From Mesorhizobium sp. GbtcB19 (GTDB taxonomy: Bacteria > Pseudomonadota > Alphaproteobacteria > Rhizobiales > Rhizobiaceae): a stretch of 64,000 nt of DNA. The stretch is from positions 214,874 to 278,873 of the forward strand of contig NZ_JAGXJY010000007.1 in NCBI RefSeq assembly GCF_019091085.1, in the 5' to 3' direction. Positions 45,887 to 55,180 of this stretch are shown here, piece after piece. A model generated the notes under the pieces. It worked only from the letters and a program-made list of their open reading frames with translations, did not search any database and was not told the origin of the DNA. Position numbers and translations under genes: made by a program. Position 1 is the first letter of the stretch; the number at the start of each line of letters is the position of its first letter.

Positions 45887-48427
45887 TCAGAGATTTCGCA
45901 GCACCGGCGCCGCCTTGTGGCCGAGCACCCGCCAGGTGCCGGCAAGGCCGATGCCGACCGTCACCGTCAGCGAAACCAGGATCGTTATAACCGCGACTTC
46001 CGGCATGAAATGCGAGGGCAGCGTCATGATATGCGCGACCACGAACCAGGCGGCGATGCCGCCGGCGGCAAGCGCAAACAGCGCGGTCGCGAGGCCGATC
46101 AGCACATATTCCAACGAGAAGGCGGCAATCAACGTCCTCCGCGTCGCGCCGAGCGTCTTCAGCACCACCGCGTCGTGGATGCGCGCCTGGTTGCCGGCGG
46201 CAAGCGCCCCGGAAAGCACGAGCACAGATGCGATCAATGCCACGCCGGCAGCGGCGCGGATCGCCGTGCCCAGTTGCGCGACCAGCCGGTTGACGATGTC
46301 GAGCGCGTCCTTGACGCGCACCGTCGTCACCGCCGGGAACGCGCGAGTGACGGCGTTGAGCAGCCTTGCATCGTCGGCCGCAGTGGCTTGTTTGTCGGTC
46401 AGCGTTGCCAGCCAGCCATGCGGCGCCCCGGCAAAGGCGTTGGGCGAGAACACCATGACGAAATTGATGCCCATCGTCTCCCATTGCACCTGGCGGAAAC
46501 TGGCGATCTTTGCCGTGACATTGCGTCCCAGCACATTGACGGTCACGCTGTCGCCGAGCTTCAGCCCGATCGCCTTGCCTTCCTCGGCCGAGAACGACAC
46601 CAGCGGCTCGCCGGAATAATCTTGCGGCCACCACGTGCCTTCCGTCAGCGTCGCGTTCTCGGGTTGCTTGGCGTCATAGGTCAGGCCGCGATCGCCGCGC
46701 AGCACCCAGGCGCCGTCGGCAGGGATCTTCACCTTGTCGACGTCGACGCCGTTGAGCGCCATGATGCGGCCGCGCAGCATCGGCACCTTGACCAGCGTTC
46801 CGCGAGGCGCCTCTTTGCCGACGAGGCTGGCGAAAGCATCGACGTCGCCGCTCTGGATGTCGACGAAGAAGAAGTTCGGCGCCCGCTCCGGCAGGCTGCC
46901 GGAAATCTGCCGCCTGAGATTGCCGTCGATCAGCGCCAGCGTCACCAGCAGCGTCAGACCGAGCCCGAGCGACAGCACCACCGACGGCGTCAGCGCGCCG
47001 GGCCGATGGATGTTGCCGAGCGCGAGCCGCATCGGGACCGAGCGCACGCGCGGGCTTTTCCTGGCGATCCATTGCACCAGCACCGCCACCAGCCGCAGCA
47101 CCAGGAAGGCAAAGACGGTGGCGCCGACGAAGATCGAGGCGATGCGGTAGTCGTTGGCCGAAAGGATCGCCAGCGCCGCCAGCGCGATCACGATCGCCAG
47201 CGCCGCACCGGCATAGGGCAGGCGCGGCAGGCCGCGGCTCTCGAACCCCATTTCGCGAAACAGCGCCGTTGCCGGCACGTCGCGGGCGCGGCCGAGCGGC
47301 AAGAGCGCGAAGGCCAGCGTCACCAGCAGGCCAAACAGCGCCGCCATGGCGAGCGCCCCTGGATAAAAGCCGCCTTGCGCCGGCACCGGAATGACCGATT
47401 GCAAAAGCGCGCTCGCCACGAACGGCATCGCGGCGCCGAGGATGATCCCAAGCACGATGCCGAGGCCAGCGATCAACAGGATCTGCACCAGATAGACGGT
47501 GAAGACGAAGCGGCCCGAAGCGCCGAGGCTCTTGAAAGTGGCGATGACGCCGCGCTTGCCGTCGAGATAGGCGCGCACGGCATTCGCCACGCCGACGCCG
47601 CCGACCACCAGCGCCGTCAGCCCGACCAGGGTCAGGAACTGCGAAAAACGCTCGATATTGGCCGAGAGCGCGGGGGCGGCATTGCTGCGCGTGCGGATCG
47701 ACCAGCCGGCCTGCGGAAAATCCTTCGCGGCTTGAGCCTGGATGTCCTTGATCCGCGCCTCGGACGAGCCGTCGGGCAGCCTCACCTTATAGGCGTTCTC
47801 GACCAGGCTGCCGGGCTGCACCAGGCCGGATGCGGCAAGCCCCTGGCTGGAAATCATCAGCCTTGGCGCGAAGCCGAAACCGTCGGACACCGCATCGGGC
47901 TCGCTGACCAGCCTGGCGCGCAGCTCGAAAATGGCGCTGCCGAGCTTGAGCCTGTCGCCGATATGCAGATTGAGCCGCTCGAACAGCAGATCGGGCGCGG
48001 CGGCGCCGAAGATGCCGGACCTTTCGCCGAACAATTGCTCCTTCGGCAGCGCCGGATCGGTTTCCAGCGCGCCAAAGAGCGGATAGGCGTCGTCGACGGC
48101 CTTGGCTTCGACCAGCGCCTGATCGGAGCCGTCCTCCAGCCGCGCCATGGAGCGCATGCCGGACGTCTGTGAAACGGCGCCCAGACTCCTGATGAAGCCG
48201 AGCTCGGCGTCCGAGGCGCTGCGCTGGTTGATCTGGAAGCGCAGGTCGCCGCCAAGCAGCGTTTGGCCCTGATCGGCGACGCCGGCGCTGATCGCCTGCG
48301 CCACCGAATTGACGCCGCCGATCGCAGCGACGCCGAGCGCGATGCAGGCCAGGAAGATCATGAAGCCGGACAGGCCGCCGCGCATCTCGCGCAGCGAGAA
48401 GCGGATGGCGAGCTTCAACGTCCGCAT
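45887..48427 (-). CDS. ABC exporter permease (YbbP-type, FtsX-like)
   Basis: The 846-residue membrane protein has a long N-terminal periplasmic domain after the first helix (LSGFMIFLACIALGVAAIGG), a central group of helices (FLTLVGLTALVVGGVGVANA, GLGIVLGIILGAAMPFV) and a C-terminal FtsX/MacB-type domain (RIHDAVVLKTLGATRRTLIA) before two further helices. This is the YbbP/LolE-like arrangement of lipid or lipoprotein handling exporters. It overlaps the ATPase gene by ATGA-type start and stop sharing at 48427. Confidence 0.9.
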   Translation of the reverse strand: MRTLKLAIRFSLREMRGGLSGFMIFLACIALGVAAIGGVNSVAQAISAGVADQGQTLLGGDLRFQINQRSASDAELGFIRSLGAVSQTSGMRSMARLEDGSDQALVEAKAVDDAYPLFGALETDPALPKEQLFGERSGIFGAAAPDLLFERLNLHIGDRLKLGSAIFELRARLVSEPDAVSDGFGFAPRLMISSQGLAASGLVQPGSLVENAYKVRLPDGSSEARIKDIQAQAAKDFPQAGWSIRTRSNAAPALSANIERFSQFLTLVGLTALVVGGVGVANAVRAYLDGKRGVIATFKSLGASGRFVFTVYLVQILLIAGLGIVLGIILGAAMPFVASALLQSVIPVPAQGGFYPGALAMAALFGLLVTLAFALLPLGRARDVPATALFREMGFESRGLPRLPYAGAALAIVIALAALAILSANDYRIASIFVGATVFAFLVLRLVAVLVQWIARKSPRVRSVPMRLALGNIHRPGALTPSVVLSLGLGLTLLVTLALIDGNLRRQISGSLPERAPNFFFVDIQSGDVDAFASLVGKEAPRGTLVKVPMLRGRIMALNGVDVDKVKIPADGAWVLRGDRGLTYDAKQPENATLTEGTWWPQDYSGEPLVSFSAEEGKAIGLKLGDSVTVNVLGRNVTAKIASFRQVQWETMGINFVMVFSPNAFAGAPHGWLATLTDKQATAADDARLLNAVTRAFPAVTTVRVKDALDIVNRLVAQLGTAIRAAAGVALIASVLVLSGALAAGNQARIHDAVVLKTLGATRRTLIAAFSLEYVLIGLATALFALAAGGIAAWFVVAHIMTLPSHFMPEVAVITILVSLTVTVGIGLAGTWRVLGHKAAPVLRNL

Positions 48428-49125
48428 CAGGCCGGCACCTTCACCGGCCTGGGCGTGTCCTCGATGCGCCCCGAGCGCATCGACACCTGGCGGGCGCAGC
48501 GCGCGGCAAGTGCTGGATCATGCGTCACCAGCACCAGCGTCATGCCGCGCTCCGCCGCCTTGGCGAACAGCAGATCGGCGATCTGCTTTCCCGTCGCCTG
48601 GTCGAGATTGCCGGTCGGCTCGTCGGCGATGAGGATGCGCGGCGACGGCGCCAGCGCCCGGGCGATCGCCACACGCTGCTGCTCGCCGCCGGAAAGCTCG
48701 CCCGGATAGTGCGTCACACGGTCGCTCAGGCCGACCGCCGCAAGTTCGCGCGCGGCGACGCCGAACGGATCGGCATGGCCGGCCAGCTCGAGCGGCACCG
48801 CGACGTTTTCGAGCGCCGTCATGTTGGGGATGAGGTGGAAGGACTGGAAGACGATGCCAATGTTTCGCCCCCGAAACGAAGCAATCCGATCCTCGCTTTT
48901 GCCGTTGAGCAGCTCGCCGGCGATCCGAACCGTGCCCGAATCGACCCTTTCCAGACCGGCCAAAACCATGAGCAGCGTGGACTTGCCGGAGCCCGACGGG
49001 CCGACAATGCCGGTGGCTTCGCCGGCCGCCACGTCGAGGCTCACGCCCTTCAGCACTTGGACGGAAGACGCGCCCTCGCCGAGCGTCAGCGATACGTCCC
49101 TCAGCACGATGACGGCTTCTGTCAC
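48427..49125 (-). CDS. ABC transporter ATP-binding protein (YbbA-type)
   Basis: The 232-residue ATPase has Walker A GIVGPSGSGKSTLLMVLAGL, the signature YPGELSGGEQQRVAIARALA and Walker B ILIADEPTGNLDQATGKQI, with the H-loop in LVLVTHDPALAARC. It belongs to the LolD/MacB/YbbA group. It is directly upstream of the permease and divergent from the TesA-like esterase, the same pairing seen in E. coli (ybbA next to tesA). Confidence 0.93.
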   Translation of the reverse strand: MTEAVIVLRDVSLTLGEGASSVQVLKGVSLDVAAGEATGIVGPSGSGKSTLLMVLAGLERVDSGTVRIAGELLNGKSEDRIASFRGRNIGIVFQSFHLIPNMTALENVAVPLELAGHADPFGVAARELAAVGLSDRVTHYPGELSGGEQQRVAIARALAPSPRILIADEPTGNLDQATGKQIADLLFAKAAERGMTLVLVTHDPALAARCARQVSMRSGRIEDTPRPVKVPA

Positions 49126-49207
49126 AATAAAAGCGCCCTATATGTGGAAAAAGGAGACTGCCCGTGTCTCCTCGTTCGGATTGTTTCGGTCATATGGGGC
49201 TCGCCGC

Positions 49208-49870
49208 ATGGCATTCAAACACCGTTTTGCCGCAGCCCCCGTTGTTTTCGCAGCCCTCATCTTCTTCTTCGCCCTTTGCGGCGCCATTTCGCCGGCGCGC
49301 GCCGCCACCTTCACCATCGTCGGCTTCGGCGACAGCCTGATGGCGGGCTACAGCCTCGGACCGGGCCAGGGTTTCACCGACCGGCTGCAGGCGGCCCTGA
49401 AGGCGAAGGGCCTCGACGTCACCGTCGCCAATGCCGGCGTGTCGGGCGACACCTCGAGCGGCGGGCTGGCGCGGCTCGACTGGTCGGTGCCGGATGGCAC
49501 GAGGCTGGTGATCCTTGAGCTCGGCGCCAACGACATGCTGCGCGGCGTTTCGCCCGATATCCCCGAGAAGAACCTCGACGCCATGCTGGAAAAGCTGAAG
49601 CAGCGTAAGATTCCGGTGCTTCTGGCCGGCATGCGCGCGGCACCCAATCTCGGCGCCGATTACCAGAAGACTTTCGACGCCATCTATCCGCGGCTCGCCG
49701 AAAAATACGGCGTTCCGCTCTATCCATTCTTCCTCGACGGTGTCGCCGGCCATCCGGATCTGCAGCTGGAGGACGGCCTGCATCCCAATCCCCGGGGGGT
49801 CGACGTCATGGTCGAGCGCATCCTGCCGATCGTCCAGAAGGCGATCGCCGACAATGGAGGCGCGTCGTGA
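49208..49870 (+). CDS. tesA: TesA-like arylesterase/lysophospholipase (SGNH hydrolase)
   Basis: The 220-residue periplasmic esterase starts with a signal peptide (FKHRFAAAPVVFAALIFFFA, then ISPARA). The SGNH blocks are visible: Ser in TIVGFGDSLMAGYSLGPGQG, Gly in NAGVSGDTSSGG, Asn in LILELGANDMLRG-like VILELGANDMLRGV, and Asp-x-x-His in LEDGLHPNPRGVDVM. Substrates may be acyl-CoA, lysophospholipid or aryl ester. The start at 49208 is inferred from the signal peptide. Confidence 0.9.
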   Translation: MAFKHRFAAAPVVFAALIFFFALCGAISPARAATFTIVGFGDSLMAGYSLGPGQGFTDRLQAALKAKGLDVTVANAGVSGDTSSGGLARLDWSVPDGTRLVILELGANDMLRGVSPDIPEKNLDAMLEKLKQRKIPVLLAGMRAAPNLGADYQKTFDAIYPRLAEKYGVPLYPFFLDGVAGHPDLQLEDGLHPNPRGVDVMVERILPIVQKAIADNGGAS

Positions 49871-49988
49871 GTCCGGAATGCCACGCTTTCCGCTGGGGAA
49901 ACATTGTGGACAACAAACCGCTTGCCCCGCGCTGATATCGATGATTCGCTAGGGCTGAGAGTATCGATTCGAGGACAGGAGGCTTCAC

Positions 49989-50582
49989 ATGCCACGTCTT
50001 TTCACCGCCCTCGAAATTCCGCGTGATGCCGCTCTCTCGCTGTCCCTGCTCCGGGGCGGGCTGCCCGGAGCGCGCTGGATCGATGTCGAAAACTACCATC
50101 TGACGCTGCGTTTCATCGGCGATGTCGAGGGCCATGTCGCCGACGAGATCGCCAACGCCCTCGACAGGGTTCACCGCCCCTCTTTCCAGATGACGCTCTC
50201 CGGCGTCGGCGCCTTTGGCGGCAAGAAGCCGCATGCGGTATGGGCCGGCGTATCGGCCTCGCCCGATCTGACGGCGCTGCAAGGCGAGATCGACCGCATC
50301 TGCCAGCGGCTAGGCCTGCCGGCCGATCCGCGCAAGTTCTCGCCGCATGTGACGCTTGCCCGCCTGCGCAACGGGAGCCCGCTCGACGTCGCGCAATATC
50401 TGTCGGCGCGCGGCAATTTTTCCGCGCTGCCCTTCCGCGTCGGCCGCTTCGTGCTGATGTCGTCGCGCGATTCGGTCGGCGGCGGCCCCTATATCGTCGA
50501 GGAAGCCTGGCCGCTGGTCGGCGAAACGCTCGCCTCGAGCCGCTTCGCCAGCGCCTCCGACGCCTCGCGGATCATGCGGTAG
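49989..50582 (+). CDS. thpR: RNA 2',3'-cyclic phosphodiesterase
   Basis: A 197-residue 2H-phosphoesterase (LigT-like). The two catalytic H-x-T/S-x motifs are NYHLTLRFIGDV near residue 37 and KFSPHVTLARLRNG near residue 121, and the start is MPRLFTALEIPRDAALSLSL. It opens 2',3'-cyclic phosphates or ligates tRNA halves in vitro. Its last 94 bases overlap the end of the phosphatase gene on the other strand. Confidence 0.92.
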   Translation: MPRLFTALEIPRDAALSLSLLRGGLPGARWIDVENYHLTLRFIGDVEGHVADEIANALDRVHRPSFQMTLSGVGAFGGKKPHAVWAGVSASPDLTALQGEIDRICQRLGLPADPRKFSPHVTLARLRNGSPLDVAQYLSARGNFSALPFRVGRFVLMSSRDSVGGGPYIVEEAWPLVGETLASSRFASASDASRIMR

Positions 50583-51004
50583 ACCGACGCGAACTCTTCC
50601 GGTCCGTCATAATAGGGGTCCGGCACGTCTCGTCCGCTTCCGGTCGCAAATTCCAGATAGAGATGGATGCGATCGCGCGCCGCTTGCGGAGCCAATGCCT
50701 TGAGGTCACGCACATTCGACCGGTCCATGCCGAGGATCAGGTCGAAGCGTGAAAAATCCTCCGGCGCTATTCTGCGCGCCCTTTGCCCTGATATGTCGAT
50801 GCCGTGGCGACCGGCAACCGCGACCGAGCGCGGATCGGGAGCGGAGCCTACCTCCCAGCCGCCGGTCGCGGCCGAATCGAGCACGATCTCCCGGCCCTGC
50901 GTGCGCCCGGCCCAGACGGCGCGAAACACGCCCTCGGCCAGCGGCGACCGGCAGATGTTGCCGAGGCAGACGAACAGAATGGAATTTATGGGCTTAATGC
51001 TCAT
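50489..51004 (-). CDS. low-molecular-weight protein-tyrosine phosphatase
   Basis: The 171-residue phosphatase has the P-loop [17 protein letters not shown] with the catalytic Cys-x5-Arg near residue 12 and the general acid loop [16 protein letters not shown]. The start at 51004 ([16 protein letters not shown]) fits the family; an earlier start lacks support. The C-terminal part ends in a Ser-rich stretch encoded opposite thpR. Substrates might be tyrosine kinases of exopolysaccharide synthesis, but no such genes are near. Confidence 0.9.
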   Translation of the reverse strand: MSIKPINSILFVCLGNICRSPLAEGVFRAVWAGRTQGREIVLDSAATGGWEVGSAPDPRSVAVAGRHGIDISGQRARRIAPEDFSRFDLILGMDRSNVRDLKALAPQAARDRIHLYLEFATGSGRDVPDPYYDGPEEFASVYRMIREASEALAKRLEASVSPTSGQASSTI

Positions 51005-51108
51005 TCGATATGCGCCGTTTGTGCATTTGGAACCCCAAAACCGCAAAGCACCTTTGGGCGACTTGCATTAGGGTGAGGGTCAAATTCGAGATAGCATGGG
51101 AAATCATC

Positions 51109-51402
51109 ATGACGAGAGAAAAACTCAGCAAGGACGCCATCGGCACGGCTTTGGCCGAACTTGAAGGCTGGTCGCTGGCGGCCGACGGCGCCTCCATCAA
51201 GCGCAGCTTCGTCTTCAAGAATTTCTCCGAGGCCTTCGCCTTCATGACTCGCGTGGCTATGGCCGCCGAAAAGATGGATCATCACCCCGACTGGTCGAAT
51301 GTCTACAAGACCGTCGACGTCACGCTGAACACGCACGATGCCGGCGGCGTGACGGCGCTGGATATCGAGCTCGCCAAGCGGATGAACCACTATTTCGGCT
51401 GA
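51109..51402 (+). CDS. phhB: 4a-hydroxytetrahydrobiopterin dehydratase
   Basis: The 97-residue pterin-4a-carbinolamine dehydratase recycles the pterin of aromatic amino-acid hydroxylases. Catalytic histidines are in [19 protein letters not shown], with [16 protein letters not shown] before and [19 protein letters not shown] after. The ATG at 51109 has GGGAAA upstream. No phenylalanine hydroxylase gene lies nearby. Confidence 0.93.
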   Translation: MTREKLSKDAIGTALAELEGWSLAADGASIKRSFVFKNFSEAFAFMTRVAMAAEKMDHHPDWSNVYKTVDVTLNTHDAGGVTALDIELAKRMNHYFG

Positions 51403-51443
51403 AGGCGGAAGAGACTCGCTTTTTAAGGGCGGTAGTTTGACTT

Positions 51444-51747
51444 CGTCATTCCAGGGCGGAGCAAGGAGCGAAGCGACGCGCGCAGACCCTGGAATCCATT
51501 CCGTGACCTATGAGCGTCGGGGCGGTGCAAGCTTGGCGAACGTTCGCGATTGGCCGAGGCTTGCGAACTTCGTCATCCACGGGCGGAGCGACGCGAAGCG
51601 GAGCACAGACCCGAGGATCCATTCCGTGACCGTGGTCGAGGAATGCAGCGGAGCAGAATTCTGCACCGTGGCGACACGTTTAAGTTACGGAATGGATCCT
51701 CGGGTCTGCGCGCGTCGCTTCGCTCCTTGCTCCGCCCGTGGATGACG
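51444..51747. repeat. inverted-repeat element, cgtcatcc type (composite copy 4)
   Basis: A first half begins cgtcattccagggcggagca and ends ggaatccattccgtgacc; a second, complete unit begins cgtcatccacgggcggagcg and ends ccgtggatgacgat. The two halves look like an insertion of one unit beside or within another. It fills most of the 531-base gap between phhB and the DUF1232 gene, where no gene is seen. Confidence 0.8.
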
Positions 51748-51933
51748 ATCGGAGGGAGGCCTCGGCCAATCGCCAGGCGACGGCGATCGCCATGGCGCTT
51801 CTTGTGGACCAGCGCTGCCGAGTTCGATTTTCGGGCCGGCGCACCCCAACACTCTTGCAGCAGCCCCCTGCTTTCACCACATTTTGTCGCGGCGGACCGG
51901 CGCATCGATGCGCCGGTCGCCAAGGAGCGATTG

Positions 51934-52296
51934 ATGGCGCAACAACCCGGTTTCGATTTCTTCGGCTTCGGCGACAAGCTCGCCGGCGAGGGTGAGGTTC
52001 GCGAGAAATTCTGGCGCACCGCCAAGAAGGCGGCGCGGCAGATCCCGTTCATGGACGAAGTGGTCGCCGCCTATTACTGCGCCATGGATAAGGACACGCC
52101 GCTGCGCGCCAAGGCCACCCTGCTCGGCGCTTTGGGCTATTTCGTCCTGCCGTTCGATTTCATTCCCGATTTCGTCGTCGGCCTCGGCTACACCGACGAC
52201 CTTGCGGTGCTGACCGCGGCCATCGCCGCCGTCAGCGCCCATATCACGCCTGCCCACAGGCAGGCCGCCAAGGATGCGCTGGCCGACGGGAACTGA
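51934..52296 (+). CDS. DUF1232 (YkvA-like) protein
   Basis: A 120-residue protein with the DUF1232 core: RAKATLLGALGYFVLPFDFI and PDFVVGLGYTDDLAVLTAAI, which form a hydrophobic helical hairpin, preceded by FMDEVVAAYYCAMDKDTPL. The family is of unknown function and sometimes membrane-associated. AAGGAG is well placed before the ATG. Confidence 0.9.
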   Translation: MAQQPGFDFFGFGDKLAGEGEVREKFWRTAKKAARQIPFMDEVVAAYYCAMDKDTPLRAKATLLGALGYFVLPFDFIPDFVVGLGYTDDLAVLTAAIAAVSAHITPAHRQAAKDALADGN

Positions 52297-52553
52297 CCGC
52301 GGCTCCGCTTCACGCCGGGAATCAGCGCGTGCGAAAAGACAAACTCTTGCCGTTTTCGTGGCCTCCAACTCCGCGCCGGGACGTCGCGCCAGCCGCTTTC
52401 AACGGTGGCGGCGTGAATGGTGGCGGTTTCCTGGGGTGAGTTCCTTTTCTTCGAGGACAATTCACCGTTTGGTAACCCTGATTAAATCAAAATGAAGCGA
52501 CGGCAGGACGCCAGGCGGCCCGCCCCCGCACCATTTGGAATACGGGAAGAACG

Positions 52554-53060
52554 ATGCGCGGATTGATTGCTACAGTTTCCAGCCTGGTCCTGGTGGCCGC
52601 CTTTGCCGCGCCGGCGCTGGCGCAGCAGGCGACCAAGATCGGCCAGCACAATGCCTGGGGCACCTACAGCTATCAGTCGGCGGGCGGCAAGGTCTGCTAC
52701 GTGCTGACCGTGCCCACCGACAAGCAGCCTAAGACGCTCGACCATGGCGACATGTTCTTCTTCGTCAGCCAGCGGCCTGGGCAGCAGGTCTCCTACGAGC
52801 CGCAGTTCATCGCCGGCTATAACTTTCAGGAAGGCTCGAAGGCCACCGTCACCATCGACAAGAAGTCGTTCTCGATGTTCACCCGCGGTAAGTCCGCCTG
52901 GGTCGAGAACGCCGCCGAAGAGCCCGTGCTGATCGCCGCCATGAAGACCGGCACCGACATGAAGGTGCAGGCGAAGTCGGGCCGCGGCAACCCGACCTCC
53001 TACGTCTTCTCGCTGAAGGGCATCTCGGCCGCGCTGTCCTCGATCGCCAAGTGCAAATAG
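52554..53060 (+). CDS. IalB-family periplasmic protein
   Basis: The 168-residue protein has a signal peptide (MRGLIATVSSLVLVAAFAAP, cut after ALAQ) and the invasion-associated-locus-B beta-sandwich pattern: HNAWGTYSYQSAGGKVCYVL, FFFVSQRPGQQVSYEPQFIA, MFTRGKSAWVENAAEE and FSLKGISAALSSIAKCK, with two Cys that probably pair. Despite the name, the family is widespread in non-pathogenic alphaproteobacteria. It is a single gene with a terminator. Confidence 0.88.
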   Translation: MRGLIATVSSLVLVAAFAAPALAQQATKIGQHNAWGTYSYQSAGGKVCYVLTVPTDKQPKTLDHGDMFFFVSQRPGQQVSYEPQFIAGYNFQEGSKATVTIDKKSFSMFTRGKSAWVENAAEEPVLIAAMKTGTDMKVQAKSGRGNPTSYVFSLKGISAALSSIAKCK

Positions 53061-53087
53061 GCAGGAACGGCATTCGAACCTGACGCG

Positions 53088-53118
53088 AGGCCGGGCATCC
53101 AGTCCCGGCCTTTTGTTT
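53088..53118 (+). terminator. intrinsic terminator after the IalB-like gene
   Basis: An 8-base stem (aggccggg / cccggcct) with an 8-base loop is followed by ttttgttt, 28 bases after the stop codon. Confidence 0.88.
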
Positions 53119-53128
53119 GGAAGGGCGC

Positions 53129-54475
53129 TCAGCCCTGTACGGGAATCTCCGCCCTGCGCCGCCGGATCGCATCGGCCACGAAGACGCGCGACAGCGCGTG
53201 GTAGAGCGGTTCGTTGGAGATGAGCCTCGCCGTGCCGTAGCCCAGCATCGCCGCGCACATCAGCGCGATCACATTGTCGTGGTTGCCGGTCATTTCGAGG
53301 ATGATGACGAAGGCCGTCATCGGCGCCTGCACGACGCCGGCGAAATAGCCGGCCATGCCGAGCAGCGCCGCCGTGCCTGTGGCCGCGCCGAAAACCAGGC
53401 CGAGCGTGCTGCCCAGCCCCGCGCCCACCGCCAGCGACGGCGCGAAGAGGCCGCCCGGAATGCCCGACACCATCGACAAGAGGCCCGCGGCGAATTTCTC
53501 GACGAAGAAGAAGGCCGGCAGCGGCGTGCCTTCGATCGCGCCGCGCGCCTGCGCGTAACCAGTGCCGAATGTCAGACCGCCGGAAGCGATGCCGATCGCG
53601 GCCACGGCCAGCCCGCAGACGCCTGCCACGAGCAGCGTGCGCGGCAGCGGCTGAAGCACGTGCCAGCGCCGGATACGCCGCATGACTTTCAGCGCCAGCA
53701 GCGAAAACAGCGCACCGACACCGCCGCCGATGATGCCGCAGGCGAGCACCAGCGGCCAGTCGCTGGCAAACGCCACCGTATCCCTGGCGACGCCGAAATA
53801 GGTGTAGTTGCCGACGAGCCCCAGCGAGGCGAGGCCGGCCAGGATCACCGCCGTCAGCACCAGCCCATTGGTGCGCGCCTCATAGGCGCGGCCCATTTCC
53901 TCGATGGCGAAGACGATGCCGGCGAGCGGCGTGTTGAAGGCGGCGGCGATGCCGGCGGCGGACCCGGCCAGGATCAGGCCGCGGGCCTGCGCCATGCCGC
54001 CCCAGCGCGCCGCCTGCAGCATCACCGAAGCGCCGACCTGCACCGTCGGACCTTCGCGGCCGATCGAGGCGCCGCAGGCGAGGCCTACGACGGTGAGCGC
54101 GATCTTGCCCACCACCAGCCTGAGCGACAGGATATGGCTACGATCGTCCTCGTCGCGCAGGTGCCGCGCCGCGATCGCCTGCGGAATGCCGCTGCCTTGC
54201 GATCCCGGGAAGAAGGCATGCGCCAGCCAGGCGCAGAGCATGAAGCCGAGCGGCGTCACGACCAGAGGCAGAAGGGAGCGCCAGCCGCCATCATTGCCGG
54301 TCATGACATGGAACAGAACCTGCGCGCGGTCGGCGAGCAGGGCAAACAGCACGCTGATCAGGCCGATCGAAATGGCGCCGGCCCAGAAGACCAGGCGCGG
54401 CTGCCAGACGCGCCGCGATATCCACATCGCCTGCGAGCGCCGCAGCATACGATATCTTCGGGAAATGCCGGCCAT
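53129..54475 (-). CDS. CLC-type chloride channel or chloride/proton antiporter
   Basis: The 448-residue membrane protein has the CLC selectivity motifs GSQGSGIPQAIAARH (the GSGIP loop) near residue 90, GASIGREGPTVQVGASVM with the gating Glu, and SGIPGGLFAPSLAVGAG. GLILAGSAAGIAAAFNTPLA follows the second motif. The gating Glu is intact. A proton-coupled exchanger is usual in bacteria, but the second Glu was not located with confidence, so channel against antiporter is open. Start at 54475 (MAGISRRYRM) follows GAGGCGGAC. Confidence 0.92.
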   Translation of the reverse strand: MAGISRRYRMLRRSQAMWISRRVWQPRLVFWAGAISIGLISVLFALLADRAQVLFHVMTGNDGGWRSLLPLVVTPLGFMLCAWLAHAFFPGSQGSGIPQAIAARHLRDEDDRSHILSLRLVVGKIALTVVGLACGASIGREGPTVQVGASVMLQAARWGGMAQARGLILAGSAAGIAAAFNTPLAGIVFAIEEMGRAYEARTNGLVLTAVILAGLASLGLVGNYTYFGVARDTVAFASDWPLVLACGIIGGGVGALFSLLALKVMRRIRRWHVLQPLPRTLLVAGVCGLAVAAIGIASGGLTFGTGYAQARGAIEGTPLPAFFFVEKFAAGLLSMVSGIPGGLFAPSLAVGAGLGSTLGLVFGAATGTAALLGMAGYFAGVVQAPMTAFVIILEMTGNHDNVIALMCAAMLGYGTARLISNEPLYHALSRVFVADAIRRRRAEIPVQG

Positions 54476-54614
54476 GTCCGCCTCGTGATGGTTGACCGGC
54501 CGTAGCACACTCGCCGGACCGATCAACCCGTGAGGGTAGACGCGATGCTATGCCAATCGGTCAAGGAACTGTGATGAAGGATCACGGCTCGAAAGATGGC
54601 CGGATGGCGGATAG

Positions 54615-54638
54615 CCCGCCGGCATGCCGGCCGGCGGG
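54615..54638. other. GC-rich hairpin downstream of the Met-rich gene
   Basis: cccgccggc and gccggcggg form a 9-base stem around atgccg. There is no T-run on either strand, so terminator function is uncertain. Confidence 0.35.
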
Positions 54639-54664
54639 AAGGTCGGCATGCGGGATCGGCGAGT

Positions 54665-54964
54665 TCACATCGCCATTTTCTCACATTCGGCCTGGGCCTT
54701 CTTGGTCGACGTGTCGATCATATAGGCCTTCCCCTTGGCGTCGGTGATCATCATCATGCAGTGCTTGATCGGCTTGGCCATTTTCATCATGTCGGCGCTC
54801 ATCTTGGCGTCCGGCATCATGGTGCCCATGTGGCCGTCCGGCATGATCGCCGTCACCTGGCCACCCTTCATCATGGTCATGGCGCCCATCGTGTCTTCGG
54901 CCAAGGCCTGCGAAGCCGAAAGACCTGCGAGGCCGGCGATGAGAACGAGCTTGATCGAATGCAT
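54665..54964 (-). CDS. small Met-rich secreted protein
   Basis: The 99-residue protein has a clear signal peptide (MHSIKLVLIAGLAGLSASQ, cut after ALA). The mature part of about 78 residues has 18 Met, in groups such as MGAMTMMKGG, GHMGTMMPDAKM, ADMMKMAKP and KHCMMMITD, plus His and two Cys. This composition suggests a periplasmic copper or silver binder, as with CopC/CusF-like Met-rich proteins, but no known family is recognised. The start at 54964 has GGGAG upstream. Confidence 0.75.
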   Translation of the reverse strand: MHSIKLVLIAGLAGLSASQALAEDTMGAMTMMKGGQVTAIMPDGHMGTMMPDAKMSADMMKMAKPIKHCMMMITDAKGKAYMIDTSTKKAQAECEKMAM

Positions 54965-55180
54965 CCGGAAAACTCCCATTGTTGAGGGGCATGGTCGCCC
55001 CTTTCTGGTTCGCGGATGCGCTTCGATTGGTTACGCCAACACGAATATGTGATCGGTTTCAGCCGACGATGCCGGTAGCCGGTCGCATTCCACCCCGACA
55101 CGGGCGGGTCAAGATTTGTTGACCTCTGTGCCAGTCGAAATCGCTACCGCTTGGCATCGGTCGGGACCTAAAGCAGTCCG

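Noticed and set aside
45872..48172. Long plus-strand frame opposite the ABC permease
   Set aside because: The composition (Arg, Gln, His, Asp) is typical of a high-GC shadow; the opposite strand encodes a recognisable permease coupled to its ATPase.
52554..53060. Virulence factor (IalB)
   Set aside because: The family is common in free-living and symbiotic alphaproteobacteria; the name reflects first discovery and not a role here.
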